Positions 49,240-60,992 of a stretch of DNA of 64,000 bases are shown piece after piece (the stretch's first letter is position 1; each line of letters opens with the position of its first letter). The stretch comes from Epiperipatus broadwayi (lineage: Eukaryota; Onychophora; Udeonychophora; Euonychophora; Peripatidae). Location: NCBI GenBank assembly GCA_028023455.1, contig JAQFVV010006295.1, positions 1,446,001-1,510,000 of the forward strand, in the 5' to 3' direction. The position numbers were made by a program, and so were the translations under genes. A model generated the notes under the pieces. The model saw nothing but the letters and a program-made list of their open reading frames with translations. It was not told the origin of the DNA and did not search any database.

Positions 49240-50560
49240 TTGAAAAGTTGGTGCAATTACACCACATTTTAAAAAGGGTGGTCCATTAGTTATCAGAACT
49301 ATAGACCCATTTCAATCATTTCAGTTAATACTAAGCTATTTCAGATGATAAGATGATATAATTTTTGAATATGCATAAAGTGATTACTATGTTCCAATTT
49401 GGTTTGGTTACTGTAAAAAGTGCTTTCAATGCTTTTTTATAATTATTTGCACAATTTAGTCTCTTCTTTGAAAAATGATCTTAAGACTGCAGCTGTGTTT
49501 CAGGATTTATCTAATTCATTTAACCCTATTCATCATACAGAACTTCAGCATTTATTTTCATATAATTTTTGAGATCACTTTGCTTCCTGATTAAAAAGTT
49601 ATCTAAAAGATAGAAAGTGGTCAAGTGAAACCTTAGTTGATGGTATGATTTTAAATTGATTAATCATAGATTTCCATAGGGATCTGTTTTTGACTTTCTA
49701 TTATTTGGATTTATATAAAAGTTATTTTTGCTTTATATTTGAGTTGAATGATTATGGTTTTATTAATGATATTTGCTTTATCCTGTAAATTTTATATAGT
49801 TTTTTTTGAGCAAGTGATTAATGAGAATTAATTGATAATTGGCTTATGCTAAATGTTTAATATTCAATAAATCATAAAATGTAAAATGGGATTTTTTTTT
49901 TTTTTTTTTACAAATATACTTCATATCATTCACTATCTATCTGTAATGAATGTGAGCTTCACTGTAATAGTACTTATATTTGTGATAATATTGTTTTTGC
50001 AGGTAACTTGTTATTTGGGAATTTTATTGGTTCTAGACTATTTTGATCAAGTCATATTTTTTATCTATATTCTCATTAACATCACATTAATTACCTCTTA
50101 TTATTTAGTGAAATTCTTGCCTAGATTTATTTTATTGACTATTTATGTTGCTTATTATCAAAGTAAATTTTAAATTTTTTTATATATCTATTTGGGATGA
50201 TTATACTGTTTCCATGTGCCATTCTCATTATTTAGCTTGCAAAGTTATTACAATATATTATTTTTGATAGACTTAGTTTGACTTATGTTCATAATATATA
50301 TTATCATTTTTGTGTATTATCTCTTGTTTGTCTTTATAAGTATAGAGTGATTACTGGTATATACATTGTTTGTTTTCATTGTAAATACTTATTTATCAAA
50401 AAATTTCACATGACATTACCAAACTTTAGACATGAATATAGTTATAGATACTTCACTTGCAATGGGTCCAGTTTATTTCATTCTTTTTATTGTCTGTTCA
50501 TTAGATATTTCTGATCTATCATTTTCTATATTTAAAAAATTTAGTTATTTTATGATGTAT
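49240..50560 (+). pseudogene. LINE RT-to-C-terminus pseudogene (CR1/Jockey-like)
   Basis: Over about 1.3 kb broken frames reproduce the order of a LINE RT. First comes a fingers region containing TPHFKKGGP and NYRPISIISV (about 49260-49330). TAAVFQDLSNSFNPIHH (about 49493-49545) follows, matching motif A with its catalytic Asp changed to Asn. SYLKDRKW comes next (about 49600). VTCYLGILLVLDYFDQVIF (about 50000-50060) matches the thumb motif with LGxxLD. FRHEYSYRYFTCNGSSLFHS (about 50430-50490) matches the usual C-terminal box before SDLS and FKKF. Many stops and frame changes are present, and the YADD block cannot be read. Normally it would copy its RNA into the chromosome; this copy is long dead. 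Confidence 0.75.
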
Positions 50561-50837
50561 AACTATTTTTATTTTTTTATTGTTATTTTATATTAAATTT
50601 TGTAATGTTTGTTGTTTTGCATGATTTCACTTTTAATTTTGGAATTCTATTATATATAACTCCTCACACAAGTCACTTCTTATTTGGAGTTATTTATTTT
50701 TTATAATTTGATGTATTATGTAATTAAATAAGTAAAATCTAATAATTATAAAGCCTTGCACTCTGATAACTGGAAATGTGTGTTTACAATTTTCTTCTTC
50801 CTCCTCCTTTCTTTATGTAATGATTTCTATATTTAGA

Positions 50838-51394
50838 TATATCATTTTCAACTTTTTTATATACTTAACAATACTATTTTTTACACCAAAACTTTACTCT
50901 TACAGTTTCGACTGTCCTGCAGTTATCATCAGAGCTATAATAATCAAATATATAATCATACAATTAATACATTATATTTATATACATAATCAATAACATA
51001 CATCTTAGCCTGGCCATATAAATGATCATTTTCCATTTTATTATTCTACTCTTAACTAATTTTATTTTCTTATTTATAGTATTTTATTATCAAATTATTC
51101 TAAAACAATTTATAATGTAAAAAAGTTAATAGTTAAATATATAATAAAAATAAAGAAGGTTTAGAAGTAATCAAGAAAATATAATTAAAAAGATAATAAT
51201 AAAATGATAGATTAAATAATAGAGTTTAAAAATTAAAGTTTTAAAATTATAATAAAATTAGTTAAGAGTGGAATAATAAAATGGAAAATGATTATTTATA
51301 ATGGTCAGGCTAAGATGTATGTGTAAGAATAAAGTTTTAGGGTAAAAAATAGTATTGTTAAGTGTATAAGAAAGTTGGAAATGGTTATCATATG
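50838..51394. mobile_element. Penelope-like tail pair in inverted orientation
   Basis: About 50838-50896 and 51001-51080 match, inverted, 51236-51394 (shared TTAACAATACTATTTTTTAC and CATCTTAGCCTG). The left arm has about 105 extra bases (50897-51000). Read on minus, these include CTCTGATGATAACTGCAGGA and CAGTCGAAACTGTAAGAGTA. That is the same kind of tail as at 33.9-34.9 kb (CAGTCAAAACTGTAATATTA). The two loci probably represent related families of Penelope-like elements with head-to-head ends. No coding part is visible here. Confidence 0.5.
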
Positions 51395-52970
51395 TAAATG
51401 TGTGTTTAATTGTACTGATGTTTTAAATGTAGCTATTAATTTTCAAAATTGACTTGACCCTATAAATAAATGTATATTTGTTTCAAAAATTCATAATAAA
51501 AAGCAATTCACCTGTAACTGTACTGCAATATCTAAGGATAAACTTTTTTTGGTCTATGTTTGTATTGTATGTTTGCATATTAATATATAATGAATTGAAT
51601 GATTATATTTTGTTTATAATTCTTTAATTAATTGTATTAATAAATATTTTTGGCTCACAATATTGCTATTTATGAGTAAATAAAAATATAATTTACTTAA
51701 TAAGAATTCCACTTAACACTGGGGGTGTAGTCCTGATTCAGCCATTATTGTAAGGAAGTGATGTGTGTATATACATGAGCAATGTTCAGTAACATTAATT
51801 TTTAAAATATCTATAATGATTAATCACTAATAAACTTTATAAATAATAATAAAATTGAATTTCTTTACTCTTCTAGTGACTTGCATTATCAGAATTTTTT
51901 AATCAGTAATGGATTATATTTTTATTTTAAGATAATAAGAATTAATTAAGAATGTTATCATGACAAGAAGTTTTCATAAATAAATTTAAATGATACGTTC
52001 AACAATGTTTGCTTAGTTATTTTAATTATTTATTCTTTCAACAAAAAATGTTTTAAATAATTGAGTAGGAGTATACGCATTTTAGCAAAAGAGTAAAATA
52101 TCAGATTCAACTTTTCAATTTCTTTTTATTCCTTTTTGAATTCAATAAACTGTAGAAACATTAATGATTCTGACTTTAGTTACATTAATTTTTATTATTT
52201 CCAACTGATCTTTTTTTTTTCAGTCATTAAATATTATACAAAAAGGAATATTTATTTGCAAAACAAATTAATGTAAACATGATGTTTATCTATTCTATAT
52301 AATTTAGCAATATGATGATCGTGTTATTTTTCATCATCGCATTTATTTTTTATAGAGAGCTCTCTATATAATTTTTTTAAATCAGTATTTTGATGCTGCT
52401 TAAAAAATTCAACTATGTATTTTATATTAATTGCTTTTCTGATAATTTTTTAAAGCATACAAATGCTCTTTTATATTAAGTTCATATTACTTCTAAATTA
52501 TTTGTTTGATTTTTAGTTTGTGGAAAGTTTATACAATACTTAGATTAGGGATTATATCTGTCATTGTAAAAATATTTTTTATTATTATTAAAAAAGATAA
52601 ATCTTTGGTGGAGATAACTCATTGATTATGTAAATGGAAGGTTTTTCCATTTGGGGATTAAATTCTAGATATTCATATATAACGATTAAATCTCAAAATA
52701 GTTTTCTGGGATGAATGAACTCGGATATATCAAATAATTTGAGAATTAATAACAGAAAAGATGACATTAACTACTGAAAGTTGAATGAAATATAATAACA
52801 ATTGAGTAAAATGAAATAATAAAAATGCCCCCATATAATATTTTGAATGTAGATGTAGAAAAATCAAAATGTAAATGCTAGAATTTATTTAATGTTTATA
52901 TACTGGTAAAAGCAATGTTTATATATTAAATTGTGGAACTATTATTCTGTCTTCGTTATGTAATTTTTTT
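51395..52970. other. AT-rich non-coding sequence
   Basis: No gene or recognised element. A short GC-richer patch lies near 51718-51770. Confidence 0.4.
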
Positions 52971-53108
52971 GAACAAGATATATGTTATAAAATGTGTAAA
53001 CAATTTACTTAAGATGTATTTGGATTATTCATTAAGTTTGAACAAGGTATATGTTATAAAATGTGTAAACAATTTACTTAAGATGTATTTGGATTATTCA
53101 TTAAGTAT
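52971..53108 (+). repeat. 69-bp tandem duplication, in frame with an open frame
   Basis: GAACAAGATATATGTTATAA at 52971 recurs at 53040 with one substitution. The unit is 69 bases, 23 codons. The open frame 52933-53208 (91 codons) reads through both copies and so contains a repeated peptide, KCVNNLLKMYLDYSLS, twice. The frame has no homology I recognise and its codons mirror the AT-rich background, so a chance frame is more likely than a gene. Confidence 0.85.
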
Positions 53109-56100
53109 ACTTATATGTCTTAAACTAAATATAACAATTGCAATGCAAAGACTAAATATTGTAATAAAAGAACTTCCTAGAAAACAGAAAGCAATGGCAG
53201 ATGATTAGTTACGATGTCACTTGGTCAAAGTATCCCATTTTTTTGTTATCCCAATTAGATTTTGATCAATACATTATTATATTAATAACACAATATAACT
53301 TTTATATACATAAGCATTTACATTGTGATATAGTTACAGTTATTATGATTTATAAGTTGTGTACAGATGATAACCAGATCAAAAGATTAATTAGAAACTA
53401 CATTTAGAAGAAATTATATATTTTTCTCTTGAAGAAGTTAAATGGATAAGTCAAAGAATTGTGAATTAGTGCTAGAGTTTTTGTTGGTGATAGTCAAACC
53501 TCTGTTGCTGAGAAAAGGAATTGTGGTTTTCATAGGCATTATAGAATCTTTAATTACTATTGTTAAATTCATTGTTCATCTCAAATACCATAAGGTATAT
53601 ATATATTAGGTACATTTATATGTGGTAAATAATTTTCAGAATTTTATACGAAATCTCATTTTTTTAGTATGTTTAAATAATTTAACAAAACAAAATTTTT
53701 TAGTTTTTTTGCATTTTTGCTCCAGAATATTAAAGCAATGTAAAAGAAAGTTTTTTTATTATTTAAAAATTTATTATGGCTTATAATCATATTTGTTAAA
53801 AACATAAAGTTATTTTTCACATTTAATAATTATCATTCATAATTAAAAAAACATTTTTCCTTTCTTGTTTCTATTTCCATTTATTTTAAACTTGTGTAAT
53901 CGCTGTTTCTTTGATGATATGTAATTTAATCCTGATCACAGTTTATTTTCTTCACTTTAGATTTTATCAATAAGTATTGGGATTCAGTAGAGGAGACAAC
54001 ATAGTTGATTAAAAAAGAGAGAAGGCTGAAAGAATTAAGTGATGTGTTACTATCCATTTCCAATTATATTAAGCTTTCATCAAAAGTTGAAAACATATTT
54101 ACAGATAAACAACTTGTGAATATATCAGGATAGCATGGAAAAATTAGATATTTTTATTATAAATCGTTGACCATTGAAGCTGTCACAAATATTAAACAAT
54201 TAGTATTCTCTGTCATTCTCCCCCCCCCCCAAATTTTGGAAAAAAACTCATTTTTTCTTTATTTTATATATATATATAATATCATATGATATTTATCAAA
54301 TCTAATTTAAATAATAATTGGATTACCTTCTAGCTGTCATGCATGTTTTTTTTACAGTAAGAAAATGATCCATCTCTTTCCATATTTTAGATCTTTTTGT
54401 TTAGAGTTATTTAAAAATCAATTTACATTAAAATACATAGGCTGGTTTAGGCTTGCATGGGAGCTAGAGGGCGATTTTTTAAAATACATATCACATAATA
54501 TTATATTTATTCAATATTAAAATATTCTTTAACAAATTATAGATAAGCAGTAGTATATTAAGGTAGAATATAGTAATCCTCCATGAAATTAAGTTCTGTT
54601 TATTAAAATATTGATGAAATAATATTCAATATGTTGAACCTGCTTGTTTGTTCTTATTTTAATATACAAACATTTTTTTTGCCAAAGATATTTAGAATTT
54701 TGATTTCTTATTTCATGAATGAAATAAATTAACACACTAAAATGGTTGAAATTTGAAAATTTAATGAATTAGAACAGAAATATTGTAATTTAAGATTTAG
54801 TATTAAAACAAATGTAGCTACAATAAAACTGAGAGGCAAGTCATTTATGTGGGGAGGGGGCACGAATGACTATAGCTTTGAAGTAAATCAATGGAAAATA
54901 GGGAGCAGTTGCAATATATTTTTTTATTTTTAGTATTGTTGTAATTTAATGTCATAAATTATTTTTAAATCACAATGTTAGACATTATTATCATCTCATT
55001 TCATATAAAAAGTTGACATCTTAAATAAACCAGGAAGTTATTTTATCATTAGATATGTATTTTGGCAAATCAGTATGGTATTAACATTTATTTGAATTAA
55101 GTATATGTTTAAGTGATCTTTTTTTTTTTGTATGGTTTATCAGAAATTTTTTTTTTAAATGATGATAGAGTAAATAATGTAATTTTGTTTTTGAAGATCT
55201 AAAAGAGATTGCCATAGACCAGCCTTTTCAATTATTTTAAAAGAAATGAATTTGTAGCTTAAATAGTTGAAGATGTAATGGTTGCCATGCCATACTATCC
55301 AGTAGTCTATACTTTTATTAAATGTAATGTTTATATGCATTTTAATGTTTCAATGTTTAAAGTTAATGTATCCTGATATAAAATTTATGTAAAAGGAGCA
55401 TACCAATTATTCAAATTTTTTTTTTTTAAATATTTTTTTTAGAATATTCTATGGATCTAAAGAAAGATTAAATGGTATTTTGTATCATAATATGTTGATT
55501 GAATTTAAGATTTTTTTTAAAAAAAATATTACTCCAATGAAATATGTAATTTATTGAAATATGTCAGGATTTTATATTCTGTTTAATTCACTTTTTCTGG
55601 TGGTGTTTCTTATATAATTTTATTCATAAGTGAATTATGTGATACTGTTTCTTTCAAGTCCAGTGTTCTTTTCAATACTAGAGTCTAACTGTAAGGTGAA
55701 ATGAAAACCATAATATCAATGTTCATTTCTTTGTCTTGCATATATTTGTATGTGTAACTGTTTAAAATAATATGGAAGAAGTTATAATTTGATTATTTAC
55801 TTAAGTAGAAGTTTGGGTTTTTCATATATGAGTTTTTTTCATAAATCTGAATTAATTGCTTGAAAATTATGCTCTACATCAAAGTGTTTAGTTTGTTCAC
55901 ATAAATTAAATTATAGGTATTGAACTTACATGTACATTATATATATAATATAATGGAAATAATCAGAGTTTTTTTTACTCTAATTCTTGTGTTTGTTTAA
56001 TTGTTATTCATCATCATCAAGAAGTTCAAATTGGAACTAATTTAAATCCAGATAATAGTTCTTTTTATATATGTAAAGAATGTGCTTAATTTGTTGCCTC

Positions 56101-56133
56101 ATCTGGGATATTTTTTAATTGCTCCATTAGAAG
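53109..56133. other. AT-rich non-coding sequence
   Basis: No gene is recognised. A C10 run is near 54223-54232, a TA tract near 54266-54280, and mildly GC-richer patches lie near 54440-54475 and 55190-55320. Confidence 0.4.
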
Positions 56134-56640
56134 TTGCAGCTTCCCCAAAACTTTGAAAATAGCAAAGGTTTTCTATTTTTAAAAACAGTTTTAAAAATTT
56201 ACCCTGCAATTATAGAACTATTTTCATCTCACACAAACATTTCCGGAATCTTTGAGCAATGGATTTATGACAATTACCTTAGATATTTTAGCAGATGTTT
56301 AGTCACCTTTTTTTTTATCATCTCTGAACATACTGCTACTGCAGTAGAAGATCAGAGCATGTTTGATTTTATTTGTTTTCACAGGTCTAAAGTCTTTGAT
56401 AAAATTGATCAAAATATTTTTAGAACCTCTCAAATTTTCTATTTAAGTGGTTTGAATACTTTTTCTTAAATTTAATAATAAATTATCTTTGCCCTACTCT
56501 TGCTCAATTGGAATACCCCAGGGCAGCATCTTTACCCCATTTTTATTTATTATATGTGTTAGTTATCTTATGGATAGCATAAAATATTCTCATTTTCTAT
56601 GCTATGTTAGTCATTGCAAAATTTCCAGGCACTTTAATTT
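56134..56640 (+). pseudogene. LINE RT remnant
   Basis: The 111-codon open frame and the sequence after it resemble a LINE RT. HTNISGIFEQWIYDNYLRYF recalls the RT fingers. FICFHRSKVFDKIDQNIF recalls motif A with Phe-Asp. In another frame, GIPQGSIFTPFLFIICVSYL (about 56510-56569) is a good match to RT motif B, usually G(V/I)PQGS with L(F/L)xIYxND after it. Frame changes and stops lie between. The YADD block, endonuclease and tail are not found. It appears separate from the 49-kb copy. Confidence 0.65.
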
Positions 56641-56819
56641 ATTTTCTGATTGCTTTTTACTGTAAAATAATATAGATAATTTTTCTATCTGATTCTTTCA
56701 ACACACTCCTAGAAATATTTGATTGAATAAGGGCCAAATTCAAAGTCATAGTCAGCAATTAATTTTGTAGGTTTAAAATAATATGCTCCTATAAAATCTA
56801 ACATCATTCTTAATGCAAA
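56641..56819. other. Short non-coding spacer
   Basis: Nothing recognised; it may be decayed LINE sequence continuing from the RT remnant. Confidence 0.3.
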
Positions 56820-56960
56820 CCATTGATGAGTGCTGCTTCAGATATATTGGAGATCATTTATCTTTTTCACATATGTATGCTCATGTGTATTGGTTGTATG
56901 AGGTAGAGCAGATAGCTGAAGGTAGCTTAAAAGTCTGTGTTCAAATCTCTTGTATAATTA
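56820..56960 (+). repeat. Foldback family with tRNA-like arms, partial copy 4
   Basis: The order TTGATGAGTGCTGCTTCAGA, TTGGAGATCATTTATCTTTT, GTATGAGGTAGAGCAGATAG, then AAGTCTGTGTTCAAATCTCT matches the right half and terminal arm of the foldbacks at 2.3 and 17.4 kb. The B-box-like GTTCAAATCTC is present at about 56939-56949. There is no inverted partner arm, so this copy is a half-element. Confidence 0.65.
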
Positions 56961-57696
56961 CATGAAAACTCCAAGTATATAAATTATACTTGTATTAAAT
57001 CAAATATTAAATATTCCTGATTCATGTGCAATTCTCTTATAGTTTCAATCTTTGAGCAGTCATCTGCAGTGGATGCTGAGAGACTTGCTTGAATGATATG
57101 GTAAATTGTATGTGATAATGTATCAGCAAAATCAATACAGGTTATGTCTGAGGAAAGGAACTTTGTAGTGCAAGTCAGAATACTCATATGTTTACAATGG
57201 GAATCAGAGCTCTATGAGCAAGTACAAGATTCATAGACACATTTAAAGCGACATGATCCAAACCAAGTAGTGATAAATATTTGCTGTTATTAATTGAGAT
57301 GGAATTATCAGGCAAGAAATATTTCTCACTCATTAGTGGAAAAACAAGCCTCATTGATCATTCTCTTATAATTTTTTTATATGTCATGTTAAAATTATCT
57401 AACAATAAGAATTGATAAAGAGAGGATGCAAATATGGAATTGAGTGTTAGGATTAGCCTATTTAATATATGCAAATATAATATTTAGGATTATTGCTTGA
57501 TGATTTAAAGTAATAAATAATATATAAGAATCTATAATATTTTAAATGATTTAAAATGGCATGTCCAATAATAATAGAACCCATTGCTGCTGATGCTAAA
57601 AAGGATACTCTAGTGAAAATTGAGATAATCTTTGTTATTTAAATAAGTCAGTATATTATGTGGAGAGAAATAAAATTTAAAGGAATAAAAACTTTC
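56961..57696. other. Non-coding sequence of uncertain origin
   Basis: Slightly GC-richer than the background at 57010-57260, with a 67-codon minus-strand open frame (56984-57187) lacking known motifs. It may be decayed retroelement sequence. Confidence 0.3.
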
Positions 57697-58628
57697 TTCA
57701 AATATAAAAGGAAATTTAAGATGGTTCAACTACTTCTTCCTGTTGTATGATATGCCATGTTAAAATCTTCAAGAGCTTGGAGAAAAGCAAAGATATTAAA
57801 ACAAAGGTAAGTCTGTTGATAATTGTAGGTCTATATGTCACAGGCAAATTCTATATTAACTAGTATAATATGGTGGTGAAATATAACCATTAATTAGTTG
57901 GTATAAGAAAAATGCATGAGATTGTAATAATAATCTCAGTTTCACATGATGAGAGGAAAAATCTCAAGAGAAAGCAGCAAACCTTGTGAGTCTAGGTAAT
58001 ATATTGATCGATCTCTGTGAACAACTATACATTTTTGTTTTGATCAGACTTAGGATGTGTGGCCATTATTTTTATTCACTTTATTAAATGAATATTTTTT
58101 TCAAAAAATCTTACTTATGATCATAAGAGATTTTTTAAAAATAAAACTGTATGAGGAATTGTTTCAAATATAAAAGGAAATTTAAGATGGTTCAACTACT
58201 TCTTCCTGTTGTATGATATGCCATGTTAAAATCTTCAAGAGCTTGGAGAAAAGCAAAGATATTAAAACAAAGGTAAGTCTGTTGATAATTGTAGGTCTAT
58301 ATGTCACAGGCAAATTCTATATTAACTAGTATAATATGGTGGTGAAATATAACCATTAATTAGTTGGTGTAAGAAAAATGCATGAGATTGTAATAATAAT
58401 CTCAGTTTCACATGATGAGAGGAAAAATCTCAAGAGAAAGCAGCAAACCTTGTGAGTCTAGGTAATATATTGATCGATCTCTGTGAACAACTATACATTT
58501 TTGTTTTGATCAGACTTAGGATGTGTGGCCATTATTTTTATTCACTTTATTAAATGAATATTTTTTTCAAAAAATCTTACTTATGATCATAAGAGATTTT
58601 TTAAAAATAAAACTGTATGAGGAATTGT
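57697..58628 (+). repeat. 466-bp tandem duplication, nearly exact
   Basis: 57697-58162 is repeated at 58163-58628. Reading the two copies side by side I find a single substitution (GTTGGTATAAG in the first, GTTGGTGTAAG in the second). The unit contains TTGATAATTGTAGGTCTATA and neighbouring sequence that may be decayed LINE RT (compare an NYRPIS-like piece). Such identity in a background full of decayed repeats means a very recent duplication, or an assembly artefact. Confidence 0.95.
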
Positions 58629-58830
58629 TATTGTATGTTGAATTATTCAATCAATCAATCAATAGAATTCTTTCCAATAGACAGGTCCAGAGAATAGTCG
58701 CAACATCAATTCATGTGAATTCAGATATCTTAACTTTAAGCTCTTTCAAGCATTTGCATCCCATTACAATATAAAAATACGTTTTTTATTAATGTCCTCA
58801 GTATTTGTATTGAAAAGTTTTAATTTTTTT
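58629..58830 (+). pseudogene. Possible LINE RT scrap
   Basis: The frame running from the second duplication copy into this segment reads INRILSNRQVQRIVATSIHV and then NSDILTLSS. This resembles the LINE RT stretch FLSNRxQRV...S that precedes the GVPQGS motif. A later frame reads FINVLSICIEKF, where FINDLP is usual. The GVPQGS motif itself is not readable. The match is short, and no domain boundary can be placed. Confidence 0.35.
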
Positions 58831-60882
58831 GTGGGGAATTGTATGTACATTTTTTTTTAGCACTAGTATTCTGTAGAGAAAACAATTGTTTTTTTCTTTA
58901 CTTTTGTATGGAGGTCAGTCAGATTTCCTTTTTTCACTTGTCTTGCTCAAATTCTTTCTAATTATCAGGAGGTTTGGGGTTAAATCATACATAGTATTTC
59001 TAAAAGTTTTATTTATATGATCAGTTTAGCTCTATTTATGCTTAGGCAGTTCTCTAATTCTCTTAATTGATCCTAACAATCATTTTCCCTAATTTCCCCA
59101 GAATCAGAGATTTGTTTATATTTTGCTTATTATCCCTATCTAAGTATGTTCAGTGGGTGGGTTCATTTCAACTCAGTTATTTCTATAAACTAAAACCAGT
59201 ATATCTTTTAAACAAATTGATTAGAAATTAATACTTATCCTAAATAGTTCCATTAGTTTTTTAAAATTCTAAAAATTATATTTTATCTATTTTGATTTAT
59301 AATTATTAAAGGAAAGTCACTGTTTCAACTTTCATTTGATCTCTCTAAGCCATAAAATTTGACCACTAAGAATTGTTGATCATGATAATCAGCTATGCAC
59401 AAGACACTGTTCTATAAATTGTTGACTATGCTTTTTGTATTAATTCAAGAAATTTATATAACAAGCAGTTAATGTCAACGATTGCTAAAATTATAAACTT
59501 AAAAAACTGTTTAAATGAGTAACATTCTTGGTATCATTCCATTAAATTTCTCTGTAATACTTTGTTGTGAGACTCATTTGATTTCTTCTCTAGTGGTAAC
59601 AATGAAATCTAGTTCTATAAGATCATTTTCTCACATGTCAGAATTAGAGTTTGATTTATATTATTAATATCAGCATTTGTGGTTAATCATTTCTCCACGT
59701 GATATTTTTTGTGGGATAGCCATTATTAATAAATTCACTTGGAGCCTATCACAAAACACAAAGACAAAATATATATTTCGCTGAATTATGAATAGATTTG
59801 ATTGAATTCTATTTTTAAAAACAGGAAGACTAATAAAAATATGCCATAAAGGACCTTTTTATTTTTATTAGTTGAAATATCAAGATTATTTCAAACAGAT
59901 AATAATGATTATATAATAATAAGCTAAATGATGGTCTTAGGAATAGAAGATGAAGTAAAGCAAAAAGGTTGCATATGAAAAAATGTAATTCTAACAAACT
60001 TATAATGTTCAAGTTTAATAAAATTTCATAATTCTATGAAAGAGTAATAATACTATTGAGAATATGAAAAAGTGATAAGGAAAATTCCTAAGTTATTTCC
60101 ATATATCAATTGTTATTATTTTTGTAAGTTTTATGTTGCTTTAATAGAAGTTATGTGGCTTTAGCATGAATATGTTAAAATGAAAGGGGCAATGAATATT
60201 TTATTCTCAATATCAAATTCCAATATCTGGTGCCCCTCAGTATATCAAGAACCTTAATTTAAGTCATTACTGTGTAAGCCAGATTTGAATTCATTGTTAA
60301 CAAGATGCCAAATGAGCTCTGCCAAATTTTTGATATTACATTAAGGAATGTACTAGTTTTTTCTGTCAAAAGGAGGTCTACCAATGCCAGAAACATTTTG
60401 TCATTTGATCATGTATTCTCTTTTACAAAATTTTCTTTTTGATTATTCCATTATGTATGATCATTTATCATTCTTATATATAGAAATCTTCAAATTTTCC
60501 AATCATTTATGTTCTAAAATAGGGTTTTTTTTTACATTTTATTTTATGTATTTGTGTGTTTAAAATTATATAAAAATAAAATAAAAAATATTTTCAATAT
60601 AAGTGATGCCCTTTAAAATGATATATACTTTCCTTTATAAAAAAATGAAAAATTTATGATTGAATAAATCATAATTTGCAATATCAACTGACATAAAACA
60701 TAAATCATTTCTTATGATTTAGGAATTTTTATCATTCTTTCTGCTCTAGTTTACCTTCCATCCCTGAATCAGTTTCCATTTTGTAGTTTAAACCAAGTCA
60801 AATCTTCAGCAATTATAATATTTTTATTAAATAATATATTTATGTAAATGTTATGATATTGAAGTTATGATACAATCAAAAA
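58831..60882. other. AT-rich non-coding sequence
   Basis: No gene is recognised. The patch at about 60185-60400 is slightly GC-richer and includes a GGGGC / GCCCC pair. A low-complexity minus-strand frame at 59830-60012 is taken as chance. Confidence 0.4.
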
Positions 60883-60913
60883 CAGGGTGGCCCAAAAGTA
60901 GGTTTACAGTTAT
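60883..60913 (+). repeat. Left terminal inverted repeat of the mariner-type element
   Basis: Begins CAGGGTGGCCCAAAAGTAGG and is identical over 31 bases to the inverted right end. The transposase's N-terminal helix-turn-helix domains would bind here. One adjoining A outside each end also pairs. The next inside base differs (C against T). Confidence 0.95.
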
Positions 60914-60992
60914 CACGTAGACTATTTATTTGAAAATTCGACACTAGAACAGCAGGGAATTCGTTATACCTGTTTACATAAACATAAACAAT

